From positions 248,001 through 312,000 of the forward strand of contig NZ_JAFEVZ010000001.1 of assembly GCF_022802975.1 (NCBI RefSeq): a DNA stretch of 64,000 bases, given 5' to 3'. Positions within the stretch are counted from its first letter, which is position 1; the number at the start of each line of letters is the position of its first letter. The stretch comes from Flavobacterium pectinovorum. GTDB lineage: Bacteria > Bacteroidota > Bacteroidia > Flavobacteriales > Flavobacteriaceae. The translations under genes were made by a program, and so were the position numbers. The notes beneath the pieces are model-generated. The model was not told the origin of the DNA. It did not search any database and saw only the letters and a program-made list of their open reading frames with translations. Positions 36,596 to 43,672 of the stretch are shown one piece after another.

Positions 36596-38588
36596 ATGAT
36601 CTAGTTTTTCGTTCGTAATAAGTTTCCTGCCCAGCTTCTAAGCAATTAAATAAAATATCCAAATTTTGAATTTGCTCTCCATCAATATTTTTTAATGTCT
36701 TACTCAATGGATGGCCAAAGTAAATTTTATATTCTACATTTCCATCCTTAATTATTTTCTGCGTATATAATAAATAATCGGGTTTGATAGATGCTCCAAT
36801 TGTACTATTGTGAGTTACAACAATTACAGGTATTTCGCGTGATATTTCTTTGATAAGTTCATTTACTTCATTTTTTAGAAATATATTGTCAAATGATGAT
36901 TCGGGCTCGTCTATCAATAATATGTCATGTTTTAAAGCATCACTTATTTCATGCAAAAGATTAAATTCAGAACGCTCTCCTCCAGACACCTCAAAACCAT
37001 ATTTGTTCAAAGTTTTATATTCAATATCAACAAAATATTTATAGTATTCAGTTTCTTCAAGTCCTACGGTTTTCAACGCAATTAGAAATTTATAGGGTTC
37101 GTTATAATTATTAAATGCGTCGCTAAAAGATAATTGTCTTTTACTTTTAGTCTTCATTTGACCAGCGCCGGTATATTTTCTCGTTCTAGCAACCACTCTA
37201 AAACCTCTTATTTCTTTGCTGTCAATTTCTTTTTCATTCTGCAACGCTTTTACCAAGGTTTTAAACTTTGAAGCTCTAACTTTATCCATTTGAATCTTAG
37301 TGAAATCTACGTCTTCTATTGCAGTTGTAGATGATCTAATCCTTAAATCACCTTTAATACGCTCAACTAAATCATTAGTCCAATTTTTCTTTAAGTTTTT
37401 TAAATAGATTTCATTATGATTTTCAATTAACTCAAGAATTAATGATTTTAATGTTTCATCCGAAATATGTTTGCTAACAATATTTTTATATTCTTTATTT
37501 TCAAGTAATAATTCAGCAGCCTTAATTAACTTCTTTAAATTCTCTAAATCATCAATTTCTAAATTTGATTCGTTATATAATTTACATTTTGAAAAAGCAT
37601 CTAATTTATCATTCTCTGATGCATATTTTTTGAGCGAATCTACATATTTTTCAATGCTAATATTATTGCTTTTTATGTCAACTTCATTAATATCATATAC
37701 AACATCTTTAAACTCTTTTAGATAATTTTCGGAAACAAGGCTGTGTCTTGTTGTTACAAGTTCTTTAAATTTTTCTTCATCGTTTTGAAGTAATGAGAAT
37801 TGTTTTAAATATTTGATATTATCGAAACTGTGACTTATTTTATTTAAAGTGTAAGTTTTGCCAGTTGAGCGTTCACCAATTATGACATTTAAACCTGTGG
37901 ATAAAATAACTCCATCATCAGTTGCCTGAAATGAATTATTACCTTCTTCTTTAGATAAAAATACTTTTGACTTGTCGAATAAACATCCTTTAATAGCCCT
38001 TAGCGTTGATTCTTCTGCATCTACATAGGTTTGTCTAGTGGGATAAATTGACATATCTTCAACGAAACGGCAATCACTAAAAATTACAGGAGTTAGTTTG
38101 TCTACTTCAGCAATACATGCTTTGAACTTTCTTAAACTTGTAACTTCACCTGCAAAAATATTTTCACCTAGTTTTTTTAATGTTTCTTCTTTAATGTTTG
38201 GTTTCTTATCATAATGAGGAATTAAAAGATATTTACTTAATAGAGGAAAAATTTCTATCAATTGTTCATATGTAATACTATCATTTTTCGTTTTGATTAA
38301 ATCAGTGACTTTTTTACATTTAGAATTGAAATCATCGAGTTCTTCATTTTCAGAAATTAGGAGAATATGACCAGACTCCAAATCTATTTCGATTCCGGGA
38401 AAAACTTTTGCAGACACTTCTTTGGAAATCTCTTCAAATTGTGTTTTATCAAAAAGATTATGGTTAGTAATTGCTATACAATCAATTTCCAATTTCTCAA
38501 CATATTCTTTAAGTGAATTTAAACTAAAGAAAAACGGATAATCGCTTATGGAAGCTACAGTGTGAATATGCAAATCAATTTTTTTCAT
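36576..38588 (-). CDS. PHP-domain/ABC-type ATPase fusion, putative defence protein
   Basis: This is a 670-residue cytoplasmic protein. Residues 1-210 are a PHP phosphoesterase domain: HIH at 7-9, His43 in TNHN (Asp of the usual TDH replaced by Asn42), Glu67 in PGIE, His125 in IPHYD and Asp172 in SDCR (the usual His replaced by Arg174). From residue 225 an SMC/RecN-like ATPase follows: Walker A GERSTGKT (238-245), a coiled helical insert, signature SGGERS (535-540), Walker B ILLIDEPE and switch His593. The layout recalls the TrlF-type PHP-ATPases and other ATPase-nuclease defence proteins. The target is unknown. Confidence 0.85.
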   Translation of the reverse strand: MKKIDLHIHTVASISDYPFFFSLNSLKEYVEKLEIDCIAITNHNLFDKTQFEEISKEVSAKVFPGIEIDLESGHILLISENEELDDFNSKCKKVTDLIKTKNDSITYEQLIEIFPLLSKYLLIPHYDKKPNIKEETLKKLGENIFAGEVTSLRKFKACIAEVDKLTPVIFSDCRFVEDMSIYPTRQTYVDAEESTLRAIKGCLFDKSKVFLSKEEGNNSFQATDDGVILSTGLNVIIGERSTGKTYTLNKISHSFDNIKYLKQFSLLQNDEEKFKELVTTRHSLVSENYLKEFKDVVYDINEVDIKSNNISIEKYVDSLKKYASENDKLDAFSKCKLYNESNLEIDDLENLKKLIKAAELLLENKEYKNIVSKHISDETLKSLILELIENHNEIYLKNLKKNWTNDLVERIKGDLRIRSSTTAIEDVDFTKIQMDKVRASKFKTLVKALQNEKEIDSKEIRGFRVVARTRKYTGAGQMKTKSKRQLSFSDAFNNYNEPYKFLIALKTVGLEETEYYKYFVDIEYKTLNKYGFEVSGGERSEFNLLHEISDALKHDILLIDEPESSFDNIFLKNEVNELIKEISREIPVIVVTHNSTIGASIKPDYLLYTQKIIKDGNVEYKIYFGHPLSKTLKNIDGEQIQNLDILFNCLEAGQETYYERKTRSYEILKD

Positions 38589-38649
38589 TTTCTCTTTATT
38601 AGTTATTGTTCATTAGATAAGTGAAATTAGTATTTTATAAATACGAAAC

Positions 38650-38667
38650 TTTACGGTTATCCGTAAA
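38650..38667. promoter_or_regulatory. perfect inverted repeat upstream of PHP-ATPase
   Basis: TTTACGG-TTAT-CCGTAAA lies 62 bp before the PHP-ATPase start codon. Its size and symmetry suit a dimeric XRE-type repressor, and an XRE gene lies just upstream at 38950. Confidence 0.45.
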
Positions 38668-38808
38668 TATTGATTTTTGTTGATACCATAGTCGTCGTCT
38701 GAAAGCTTGCCACTATGTCTGACAATACCCGATTGCTCGGATATGCTCAACGATAGCGCGGAAATTTTTTCCGTGCCGACAAAGAGACTCTATAAAGTAT
38801 ATAAAAGT

Positions 38809-38836
38809 AAAACCTCGCAATTTGTGAGGTTTTTTG
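38809..38836 (-). terminator. terminator after XRE gene
   Basis: AAAACCTC pairs with GAGGTTTT around GCAATTTGT, with T-runs on both strands. It lies 114 bp beyond the XRE stop codon. Confidence 0.75.
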
Positions 38837-38872
38837 ATTACATCAAATTTATTTTAGTGTACTTATAAAATG

Positions 38873-38925
38873 CCTAACTGTTGTAAGTAGAGCCCAAGCA
38901 GTTCTCAGGCATGAGCAACGTCAGT
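38873..38925. other. GC-richer linker with attC-like dyad (uncertain)
   Basis: GCCTAACTGTT (38873-38883) pairs with an interrupted partner inside CAGTTCTCAGGC. On the minus strand the block ends GTTAGGC, which fits the GTTRRRY core of integron attC sites. The partner core is not a clean match, so I leave it as a structured linker of unknown origin. Confidence 0.25.
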
Positions 38926-38949
38926 AAATTATACTTTTAAAACAAGAGA

Positions 38950-39363
38950 TTATTTACTAACCAATTTCTCAAGCCTAACCATCATTTCATCCTTCTCTTT
39001 CAGCATCCTTTCATACAACGCAATTTTTTCTTCATGAAGCTGTACAATTTTATCAATTGGATTAACAATAGAACTGACATGTCCAGAATTGTTACCAACA
39101 GCTATTGCTCCTTCATGAAAAGTATTCGAAATAATATTTATAGCCTGCTCCTCATCAAAATTCTGAAATGCTTCAACAGGAATTTTCAAAGAATTAGAAA
39201 TCTGTTTTAGCAAACTAGCCTCAATAACATCTTTCTGCTCCAGCATAGAAATTTTCTTCTGGTTCCAGTCTTCACCCAGATCATAAGCCAGTGCTTCCTG
39301 TTTGATGCCAAGCATTTCTCTAAAACGTTTTACGTTTCTTCCCTGATGAATTTTCTGTTCCAT
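38950..39363 (-). CDS. XRE family regulator with C-terminal coiled coil
   Basis: This is a 137-residue protein. Residues 9-65 are an HTH_3-type helix-turn-helix (VKRFREMLGIKQEALAYDLG followed by KISMLEQ). The C-terminal third (HEEKIALYERMLKEKDEMMV) is a predicted coiled coil for dimerisation. It is divergent from the 39542 gene and upstream of the PHP-ATPase on the same strand, with a terminator between. It probably controls one or both. Confidence 0.85.
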   Translation of the reverse strand: MEQKIHQGRNVKRFREMLGIKQEALAYDLGEDWNQKKISMLEQKDVIEASLLKQISNSLKIPVEAFQNFDEEQAINIISNTFHEGAIAVGNNSGHVSSIVNPIDKIVQLHEEKIALYERMLKEKDEMMVRLEKLVSK

Positions 39364-39541
39364 AATGAATGTTAGTTTTCTAAAGGCTCAAAGATAAAGC
39401 CATCTGCATTAAAAAGTGTGAATTTCAAAGATAAAAAAATATCTGTAAAATATCCTTTTTGTAAGATAGTATATCTGCTTTTAGAATAGTTTATCCTTTT
39501 ATAAGAGTAGAACTTCGCTTTTCAATTTTAAATCTTCCACT

Positions 39542-40081
39542 ATGAAAAAGAATAAAATATCTTTTGAAACAAGGTTTTGGGCGGGGTTTGTGGCAGGAAA
39601 TCCATTTGAGGCATTTGATGCTCTTTTTGACTTTGCACATCTCGATTATTATAAACAGTATTTAACTGAAGTGGTGCTTCACTGTTATAAAAGCAAAGTC
39701 TATAAGCAGGAGGATCCCAGCAATGTTTTTGTCTTTTATACTGGCATCAGCTCTTTTCTCAAAGTCTGCTATTCCTTAAAGGGAAAAAGTAAAAAATGGA
39801 AAGTAAAACAGTCAGCCCGATCAGAAGACGTATTTCATCTTTCTTCGCTGACAAAGGAAGAATTCGACAATCCTTTTTTGGTACTTCAAAATGCATTTGA
39901 AGAGAGAACACTACAGCAGTTTGAGTTTTTCTTATGTGAAATTATAGAGTATTCGCTCTCTTCTTATAATAACGATCCTGAAACCGACCTCGTGACACCT
40001 TACATTCATTTAATAAAAATGCTGGATGCCGGTGAATTAATTAAAAAGAGAGGTGTTGAGAGAATCAGCAAAACGGATTAG
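39542..40081 (+). CDS. hypothetical island protein, 3' end within 35-bp direct repeat
   Basis: This 179-residue soluble protein is rich in aromatic residues and helical (ETRFWAGFVAGNPFEAFDAL at the start). I recognise no family. It is divergent from the XRE gene by 178 bp that contain AGATA/TATCT dyads and GTATATCTG. Its last six codons and stop lie inside the 35-bp direct repeat at 40057-40091, which recurs at 41819. The gene end therefore works as the left boundary of the HTH/ImmA/PIN insertion and was kept intact by it. Confidence 0.65.
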   Translation: MKKNKISFETRFWAGFVAGNPFEAFDALFDFAHLDYYKQYLTEVVLHCYKSKVYKQEDPSNVFVFYTGISSFLKVCYSLKGKSKKWKVKQSARSEDVFHLSSLTKEEFDNPFLVLQNAFEERTLQQFEFFLCEIIEYSLSSYNNDPETDLVTPYIHLIKMLDAGELIKKRGVERISKTD

Positions 40082-40091
40082 GCTGAAAAAG
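40057..40091 (+). repeat. 35-bp direct repeat, left copy
   Basis: The block starts TGAGAGAATCAGCAAAACGG and ends GGCTGAAAAAG. It is identical over 35 bp to 41819-41853 and spans the stop codon of the 39542 gene. It is a candidate attachment site for the cassette between the copies. Confidence 0.85.
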
Positions 40092-40096
40092 ATTTT

Positions 40097-40636
40097 TTAC
40101 TTTTTATTTTTATAGCTGAGATAATCAGTGATACTGTCTATATCATGTATAAGTTTACTTTTTTTGTCTTTTACCTCCTTTATAAATTCATTACATTGTT
40201 GTTCGCTCATAATATTAGAAGTGAAGGCATGCAGTAAGATATCCATTGTTGTTAAATAAACAATTCCATGTAAATCACAATAGTTTTTTATGTCTTTCAG
40301 ATTACTGCTGGCGATAAAATCGTTTGTATGCTTAGCTACTGCTAAACATGCAGCTTCTCCATCGCCTAAACTCTTTTTTAGAAAACTATATTCTTTAATA
40401 ATTTCAACATTTCGAGGCATCGGAATAATTGGAATTTTTGACCATGTGATAAAATTATCGATTGATGTTTTACTGCTCTTGTGTTTATCCAATTCCGCTT
40501 TAACTTTATCCAGTATAACAAATTGCTCTGGAAATATTTTAGCAAGCAGCAACTGTTGACCTGCCTTTACGAAATGGATGATAACATCGCAATCCAATAA
40601 TATTTTTGTTTTACTAGATATCCTGGTCATCATCAT
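40097..40636 (-). CDS. PIN-like domain protein, probable nuclease effector
   Basis: This is a 179-residue cytoplasmic protein. The start KTKILLDCDVIIHF gives the first PIN acid (Asp in LLDCD). Glu in VKAELDK and Asp/Glu in LGDGEAACLAVA supply the second and third. The fourth position reads ASSNLKD where an active PIN usually has TDD, so it may be weak or altered. PIN domains cut RNA and are common toxin effectors. The start overlaps the ImmA/IrrE gene by 23 bp, making it the last gene of a three-gene operon. Confidence 0.78.
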   Translation of the reverse strand: MMMTRISSKTKILLDCDVIIHFVKAGQQLLLAKIFPEQFVILDKVKAELDKHKSSKTSIDNFITWSKIPIIPMPRNVEIIKEYSFLKKSLGDGEAACLAVAKHTNDFIASSNLKDIKNYCDLHGIVYLTTMDILLHAFTSNIMSEQQCNEFIKEVKDKKSKLIHDIDSITDYLSYKNKK

Positions 40637-41363
40637 CTATATTAGGAGCGTCAACATCGATTCCGATATCAAACATTAGGGAATGATAGTGACTTTCTGA
40701 AATTTTATCCCGATCAAACAATTCTTTTGCCCTACTACCATAGTTTCCTATAACATATGGATTTTTCTTTTCTGGAGATTCATATAATGCAGGTGAATAG
40801 CCATGTTCAATTGCGCTTTTCTTGATGTTTACTTTAAATTGACTATAGTCTCCACGCAACAAACCTATCTTATCCAGACGAATTAGCATAGCGGATCTGG
40901 ATACCCCGAAATACTGTTCTAATTTGATAATTGTAGCCAATGAAATCTCTTTTCCCCAAGCTAATTCTTCTTCCGGAATCTGTTTCATAATTCCTGCTTC
41001 TGGCATTAATAAGTAAGAACTGAATATATCAGCATTATATTCCTCGCGATTTTTCTTGTCAAACTTTCCTGCATTACACATTTGAAAACTAAAACCTTCC
41101 TGAATAAAAAGATGGTATAATTCATGACCAATTGTAAAGTGTTGCCTGCCAATTGAATTATTGGTGTTTATCAACATGAAATTGCTGTTTTTTGTTTTCA
41201 ATGCCATGCCTGAAAATTCACCATCAAGTGGTCGAAAATAAGTTAATACATCCAGAGATCGAAGCAGTTTTTCGAAATCTATAGTATTTTCATTTCCAAT
41301 GCCGCAATGACGTCTAAATTTATTAGCTCTTACTTCAAGTATTTTATCATTAACCGTTATCAT
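40614..41363 (-). CDS. ImmA/IrrE family metallopeptidase
   Basis: This 249-residue protein has the zinc motif HELYH (80-84) within HFTIGHELYHLFIQEG. A downstream Glu in EEYNADIFSSYLLMP is the likely third ligand. The C-terminal 100 residues contain a helix-turn-helix-like segment (TIIKLEQYFGVSRSAMLIRL). Members of this family cleave a partner repressor to switch on neighbouring genes. The XRE gene upstream overlaps it by 14 bp and the PIN gene downstream by 23 bp, so the three act as a module. Confidence 0.9.
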   Translation of the reverse strand: MITVNDKILEVRANKFRRHCGIGNENTIDFEKLLRSLDVLTYFRPLDGEFSGMALKTKNSNFMLINTNNSIGRQHFTIGHELYHLFIQEGFSFQMCNAGKFDKKNREEYNADIFSSYLLMPEAGIMKQIPEEELAWGKEISLATIIKLEQYFGVSRSAMLIRLDKIGLLRGDYSQFKVNIKKSAIEHGYSPALYESPEKKNPYVIGNYGSRAKELFDRDKISESHYHSLMFDIGIDVDAPNIDDDDQDI

Positions 41364-41688
41364 GCAAATTTTTAATCTTTAAATAGTTTTTTACAATTTT
41401 TCCAAAATCAGCCATTGCATCCATGTCATTATTATCCAAATCATTTTTTCTAAATGCAAAAACCACTTCCGCTAGTGCTTCATCAACATTGTCTACAAAA
41501 AAGACATCAAGATCAATTCCAAATAAATCGGATAATTTTTCTAATATTTCTAAAGGTACTTCTCTCTCATTATTTTCATAAAAACTGATCATTTCTCTTT
41601 TTATGCCAAGAAATTCAGCTACCTTATCTTGTGTATATCCATATTTATCCCGTAATCCTTTAATTATTAATCCAGTGGTTGTCTCCAT
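41350..41688 (-). CDS. XRE family antitoxin/repressor
   Basis: This is a 112-residue protein. Residues 9-65 form a classical helix-turn-helix (GLRDKYGYTQDKVAEFLGIK, then SFYENNEREVPLEILEKLSD). The acidic C-terminal tail could be the site cut by the ImmA/IrrE protease encoded next. It is the first gene of the operon. Upstream are a -7 box (minus-strand TACATTTG, 41759-41752) and a perfect dyad at 41788-41805, which suit autorepression. Confidence 0.88.
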   Translation of the reverse strand: METTTGLIIKGLRDKYGYTQDKVAEFLGIKREMISFYENNEREVPLEILEKLSDLFGIDLDVFFVDNVDEALAEVVFAFRKNDLDNNDMDAMADFGKIVKNYLKIKNLHDNG

Positions 41689-41787
41689 AAATACATTTTT
41701 TTTGAAAAGGTGATGTAACTTTTATTGTTTGTAGAGTTTTAAATTCTGTTACAAATGTAGTTCTTTTTTATTAATTATTAAAAAATG

Positions 41788-41805
41788 TACAGATTCAATT
41801 CTGTA
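41788..41805. promoter_or_regulatory. operator dyad upstream of XRE/ImmA/PIN operon
   Basis: TACAGA-TTCAAT-TCTGTA is a perfect inverted repeat. It lies about 30 bp upstream of the -7 box TACATTTG (41759-41752, minus strand) and about 100 bp before the XRE start codon. It overlaps GTATATCTGATTTTAG (41803-41818). A 15/16 match to that string is at 39469-39484, in the promoter region of the other XRE gene. Confidence 0.5.
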
Positions 41806-41818
41806 TATCTGATTTTAG

Positions 41819-41853
41819 TGAGAGAATCAGCAAAACGGATTAGGCTGAAAAAG
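41819..41853 (+). repeat. 35-bp direct repeat, right copy
   Basis: It is identical to 40057-40091. It closes the 1.76-kb segment holding the XRE, ImmA/IrrE and PIN genes. Here the repeat is not part of any gene. Confidence 0.85.
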
Positions 41854-42076
41854 GAACGGAATAAATTATCCTGCAAGGAATCTGTATAGTTATTTTAGGA
41901 CGAGTCATAGGACGAGTCAACCATATAGCAAAGCCATAGATAAAGCATAGATAGTGCATGAATAATGCATGAAAAAGAACCATTAAAATGATGCCGAAAA
42001 GACGAAAGTTTATGAAGTAATAAATTAGTCTTTTGACTTCGCTGCACATGACAACAATATGAGTTGTTATAAACAA

Positions 42077-42104
42077 AAAAAGCTCCAGATTTCTCTGAAG
42101 CTTT
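42077..42104 (-). terminator. terminator of tRNA-fMet
   Basis: On the minus strand AAAAGCTTCAGAG pairs with CTGGAGCTTTT, followed by T residues. It lies just past the tRNA 3' end. The same hairpin recurs in repeat copies A, B and C. Confidence 0.8.
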
Positions 42105-42112
42105 TATCTTTG

Positions 42113-42185
42113 TAGCGGGAACAGGACTCGAACCTGTGACCTTCGGGTTATGAGCCCGACGAGCTGCCTACTGCTCTATCCCGCG
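42113..42185 (-). tRNA. initiator tRNA-fMet (anticodon CAT)
   Basis: The 73-nt gene folds into a cloverleaf. The acceptor starts CGCGGGA and ends TCCCGCT plus the discriminator A. C1 opposite T72 is unpaired, and the anticodon stem has three G:C pairs (GGGCTCATAACCC). Both are marks of an initiator tRNA. CCA is not encoded. Its 3' side faces the accessory island. Confidence 0.95.
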
Positions 42186-42274
42186 ATGTTTCGGGTGCAA
42201 AGATACGCCCATTTTTGAGAAATCCAACGAAAACTTAAAAAAATGTTTTATTTTCTGTATTGAGTTGATATGAC

Positions 42275-42282
42275 TACCTTTG
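42275..42282 (+). promoter_or_regulatory. -7 box of era
   Basis: TACCTTTG matches TAnnTTTG 21 bp before the start codon. The same TACCTTTGCA string precedes der (43578-43585). Confidence 0.55.
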
Positions 42283-42302
42283 CAGACTAAAATAATACAC
42301 AA

Positions 42303-43184
42303 ATGTCACATAAAGCAGGTTTTGTAAACATCATCGGGAATCCAAATGTTGGAAAATCAACACTAATGAATGCCTTCGTTGGAGAAAGATTATCCATTAT
42401 TACCTCAAAAGCACAAACTACACGTCATAGAATTTTAGGAATCGTAAACGGAGAAGACTTTCAGTTGGTCTTGTCTGATACACCCGGAATCATCAAACCG
42501 GCTTACGAAATGCAGGAGTCGATGATGAACTTTGTAAAATCGGCTTTTGAAGATGCTGACATTTTGATTTACATGGTCGAAATAGGGGAGCAGGACTTAA
42601 AAGATGAAGCTTTCTTTAATAAAATCATTTACGCTAAAATTCCGGTTTTATTATTGTTGAATAAAATTGACAATTCAAACCAGGAGCAATTAGAAACGCA
42701 AGTGGCTTTTTGGAAAGAAAAAGTGCCAAATGCGGAGATTTTTCCAATCTCGGCTTTACAGAATTTTAATGTTCCGGAAGTTTTTGGAAGAATTATAGAA
42801 TTATTGCCGGAATCACCAGCTTATTATCCAAAAGATCAGTTAACAGACAAACCGGAACGTTTCTTTGTAAACGAAACCATTCGTGAGAAAATCTTGTTGA
42901 ACTACAGCAAAGAGATTCCGTATGCGGTTGAAATCGTAACCGAAGAGTTTTTTGAAGACGAAAAAATCATCAGAATCCGTTCTATAATCATGGTAGAGCG
43001 TGAAACTCAAAAAGGAATCATCATCGGTCATAAAGGTGCAGCACTGAAAAAAGTAGGCACTGATGCCCGTGCCGATTTAGAGAAATTCTTTGGAAAACAA
43101 ATTCATATTGAACTAGTCGTGAAAGTGAATAAAAACTGGAGAAGTAACGCCAATATGCTGAAACGATTTGGGTATAATCAATAG
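42303..43184 (+). CDS. era: GTPase Era
   Basis: This 293-residue protein has G1 GNPNVGKST (12-20), DTPG, and NKID for guanine specificity. A C-terminal KH domain carries GIIIGHKGAALKKVG for binding the 3' end of 16S rRNA. Era assists 30S ribosome assembly. Length and order match the family. The TACCTTTG box lies 21 bp upstream, and the divergent tRNA-fMet gene is 117 bp away. Confidence 0.97.
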   Translation: MSHKAGFVNIIGNPNVGKSTLMNAFVGERLSIITSKAQTTRHRILGIVNGEDFQLVLSDTPGIIKPAYEMQESMMNFVKSAFEDADILIYMVEIGEQDLKDEAFFNKIIYAKIPVLLLLNKIDNSNQEQLETQVAFWKEKVPNAEIFPISALQNFNVPEVFGRIIELLPESPAYYPKDQLTDKPERFFVNETIREKILLNYSKEIPYAVEIVTEEFFEDEKIIRIRSIIMVERETQKGIIIGHKGAALKKVGTDARADLEKFFGKQIHIELVVKVNKNWRSNANMLKRFGYNQ

Positions 43185-43195
43185 GGTTTTAATTG

Positions 43196-43244
43196 TTTCA
43201 GGTTTCAGGTTTCAAGTTTCAGGTTTCAGGTTTCAGGTTTCAAG
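43196..43244 (+). repeat. heptanucleotide array, left (TTTCAGG x7)
   Basis: Seven consecutive units are TTTCAGG or TTTCAAG without interruption. The array begins 12 bp after the era stop codon. The reverse complement of this unit forms the right array at 43456. Confidence 0.85.
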
Positions 43245-43320
43245 TTGAAATGCGAAATTAGAACGATTATGTTGCTTAAGGTTGTGTAATAAAAAGCGAA
43301 ATGGTCTTTTGAAAACGATT

Positions 43321-43405
43321 GCCCTAGCCCTGATAGAAGTGGAAATCCTTTTGTGAAGCTTTAGCGAAACAAAAGATTGAAACGGATAGCAGGAAATAGC
43401 TCCTG
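43321..43405 (+). ncRNA. candidate structured RNA, Flavo-1-like
   Basis: The block starts GCCCTAGCCCTGATAGAAGT. It contains a stem ATCCTTTTGT/ACAAAAGAT around GAAGCTTTAGCGAA and ends GGATAGCAGGAAATAGCTCC. I know this pattern as a widespread intergenic structured sequence in Flavobacteria and it resembles the Flavo-1 RNA motif. The family assignment is from memory and unconfirmed. It lies between the two inverted heptad arrays. Confidence 0.5.
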
Positions 43406-43455
43406 AAAAAATAAAGAGTTTTCAATTTTTTGATTATACTTTCTGGGTTCTAAAA

Positions 43456-43525
43456 CCTGAAACCTGAAACTTGAAACCTGAAACTTGAAACAAAAAACTT
43501 GAAACAAAAAACTTGAAACAAAAAA
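43456..43525 (+). repeat. heptanucleotide array, right (CCTGAAA type x10)
   Basis: Ten units of exactly 7 bp are CCTGAAA, CTTGAAA or CAAAAAA. CCTGAAA is the reverse complement of the left array unit. Together the arrays could pair across the RNA candidate between them. Confidence 0.85.
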
Positions 43526-43533
43526 CAATAAAA

Positions 43534-43570
43534 TCTTAGGTACTCAGAAACTTAGTAGCTTAGCAACTTT
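43534..43570. repeat. CTTAG-type intergenic repeat
   Basis: TCTTAGGTACTCAGAAACTTAGTAGCTTAG belongs to a family of decamer-like repeats also seen at 47949-47980, 58538-58567 and 58773-58796. All lie next to gene ends. Confidence 0.5.
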
Positions 43571-43577
43571 TTTTAAC

Positions 43578-43585
43578 TACCTTTG
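43578..43585 (+). promoter_or_regulatory. -7 box upstream of der
   Basis: TACCTTTG is identical to the box before era. It lies 88 bp before the der start codon. Confidence 0.5.
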
Positions 43586-43672
43586 CAAAAAATTAAAATA
43601 AAGCATTTTGGATTACAAGTGATTAGGTTTTAAAATCTAAAATTTGGAATCTAAAATCTAAAATTCAAAAAA

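Noticed and set aside
41840..42076. 78-residue frame on the minus strand between the PIN cassette and tRNA-fMet
   Set aside because: It covers short tandem repeats (GGACGAGTCA twice, CATAGAT/GCATGAA variants) and has no credible composition or start context.
43196..43525. CRISPR array
   Set aside because: The 7-bp units are contiguous without spacers and no cas genes are near.
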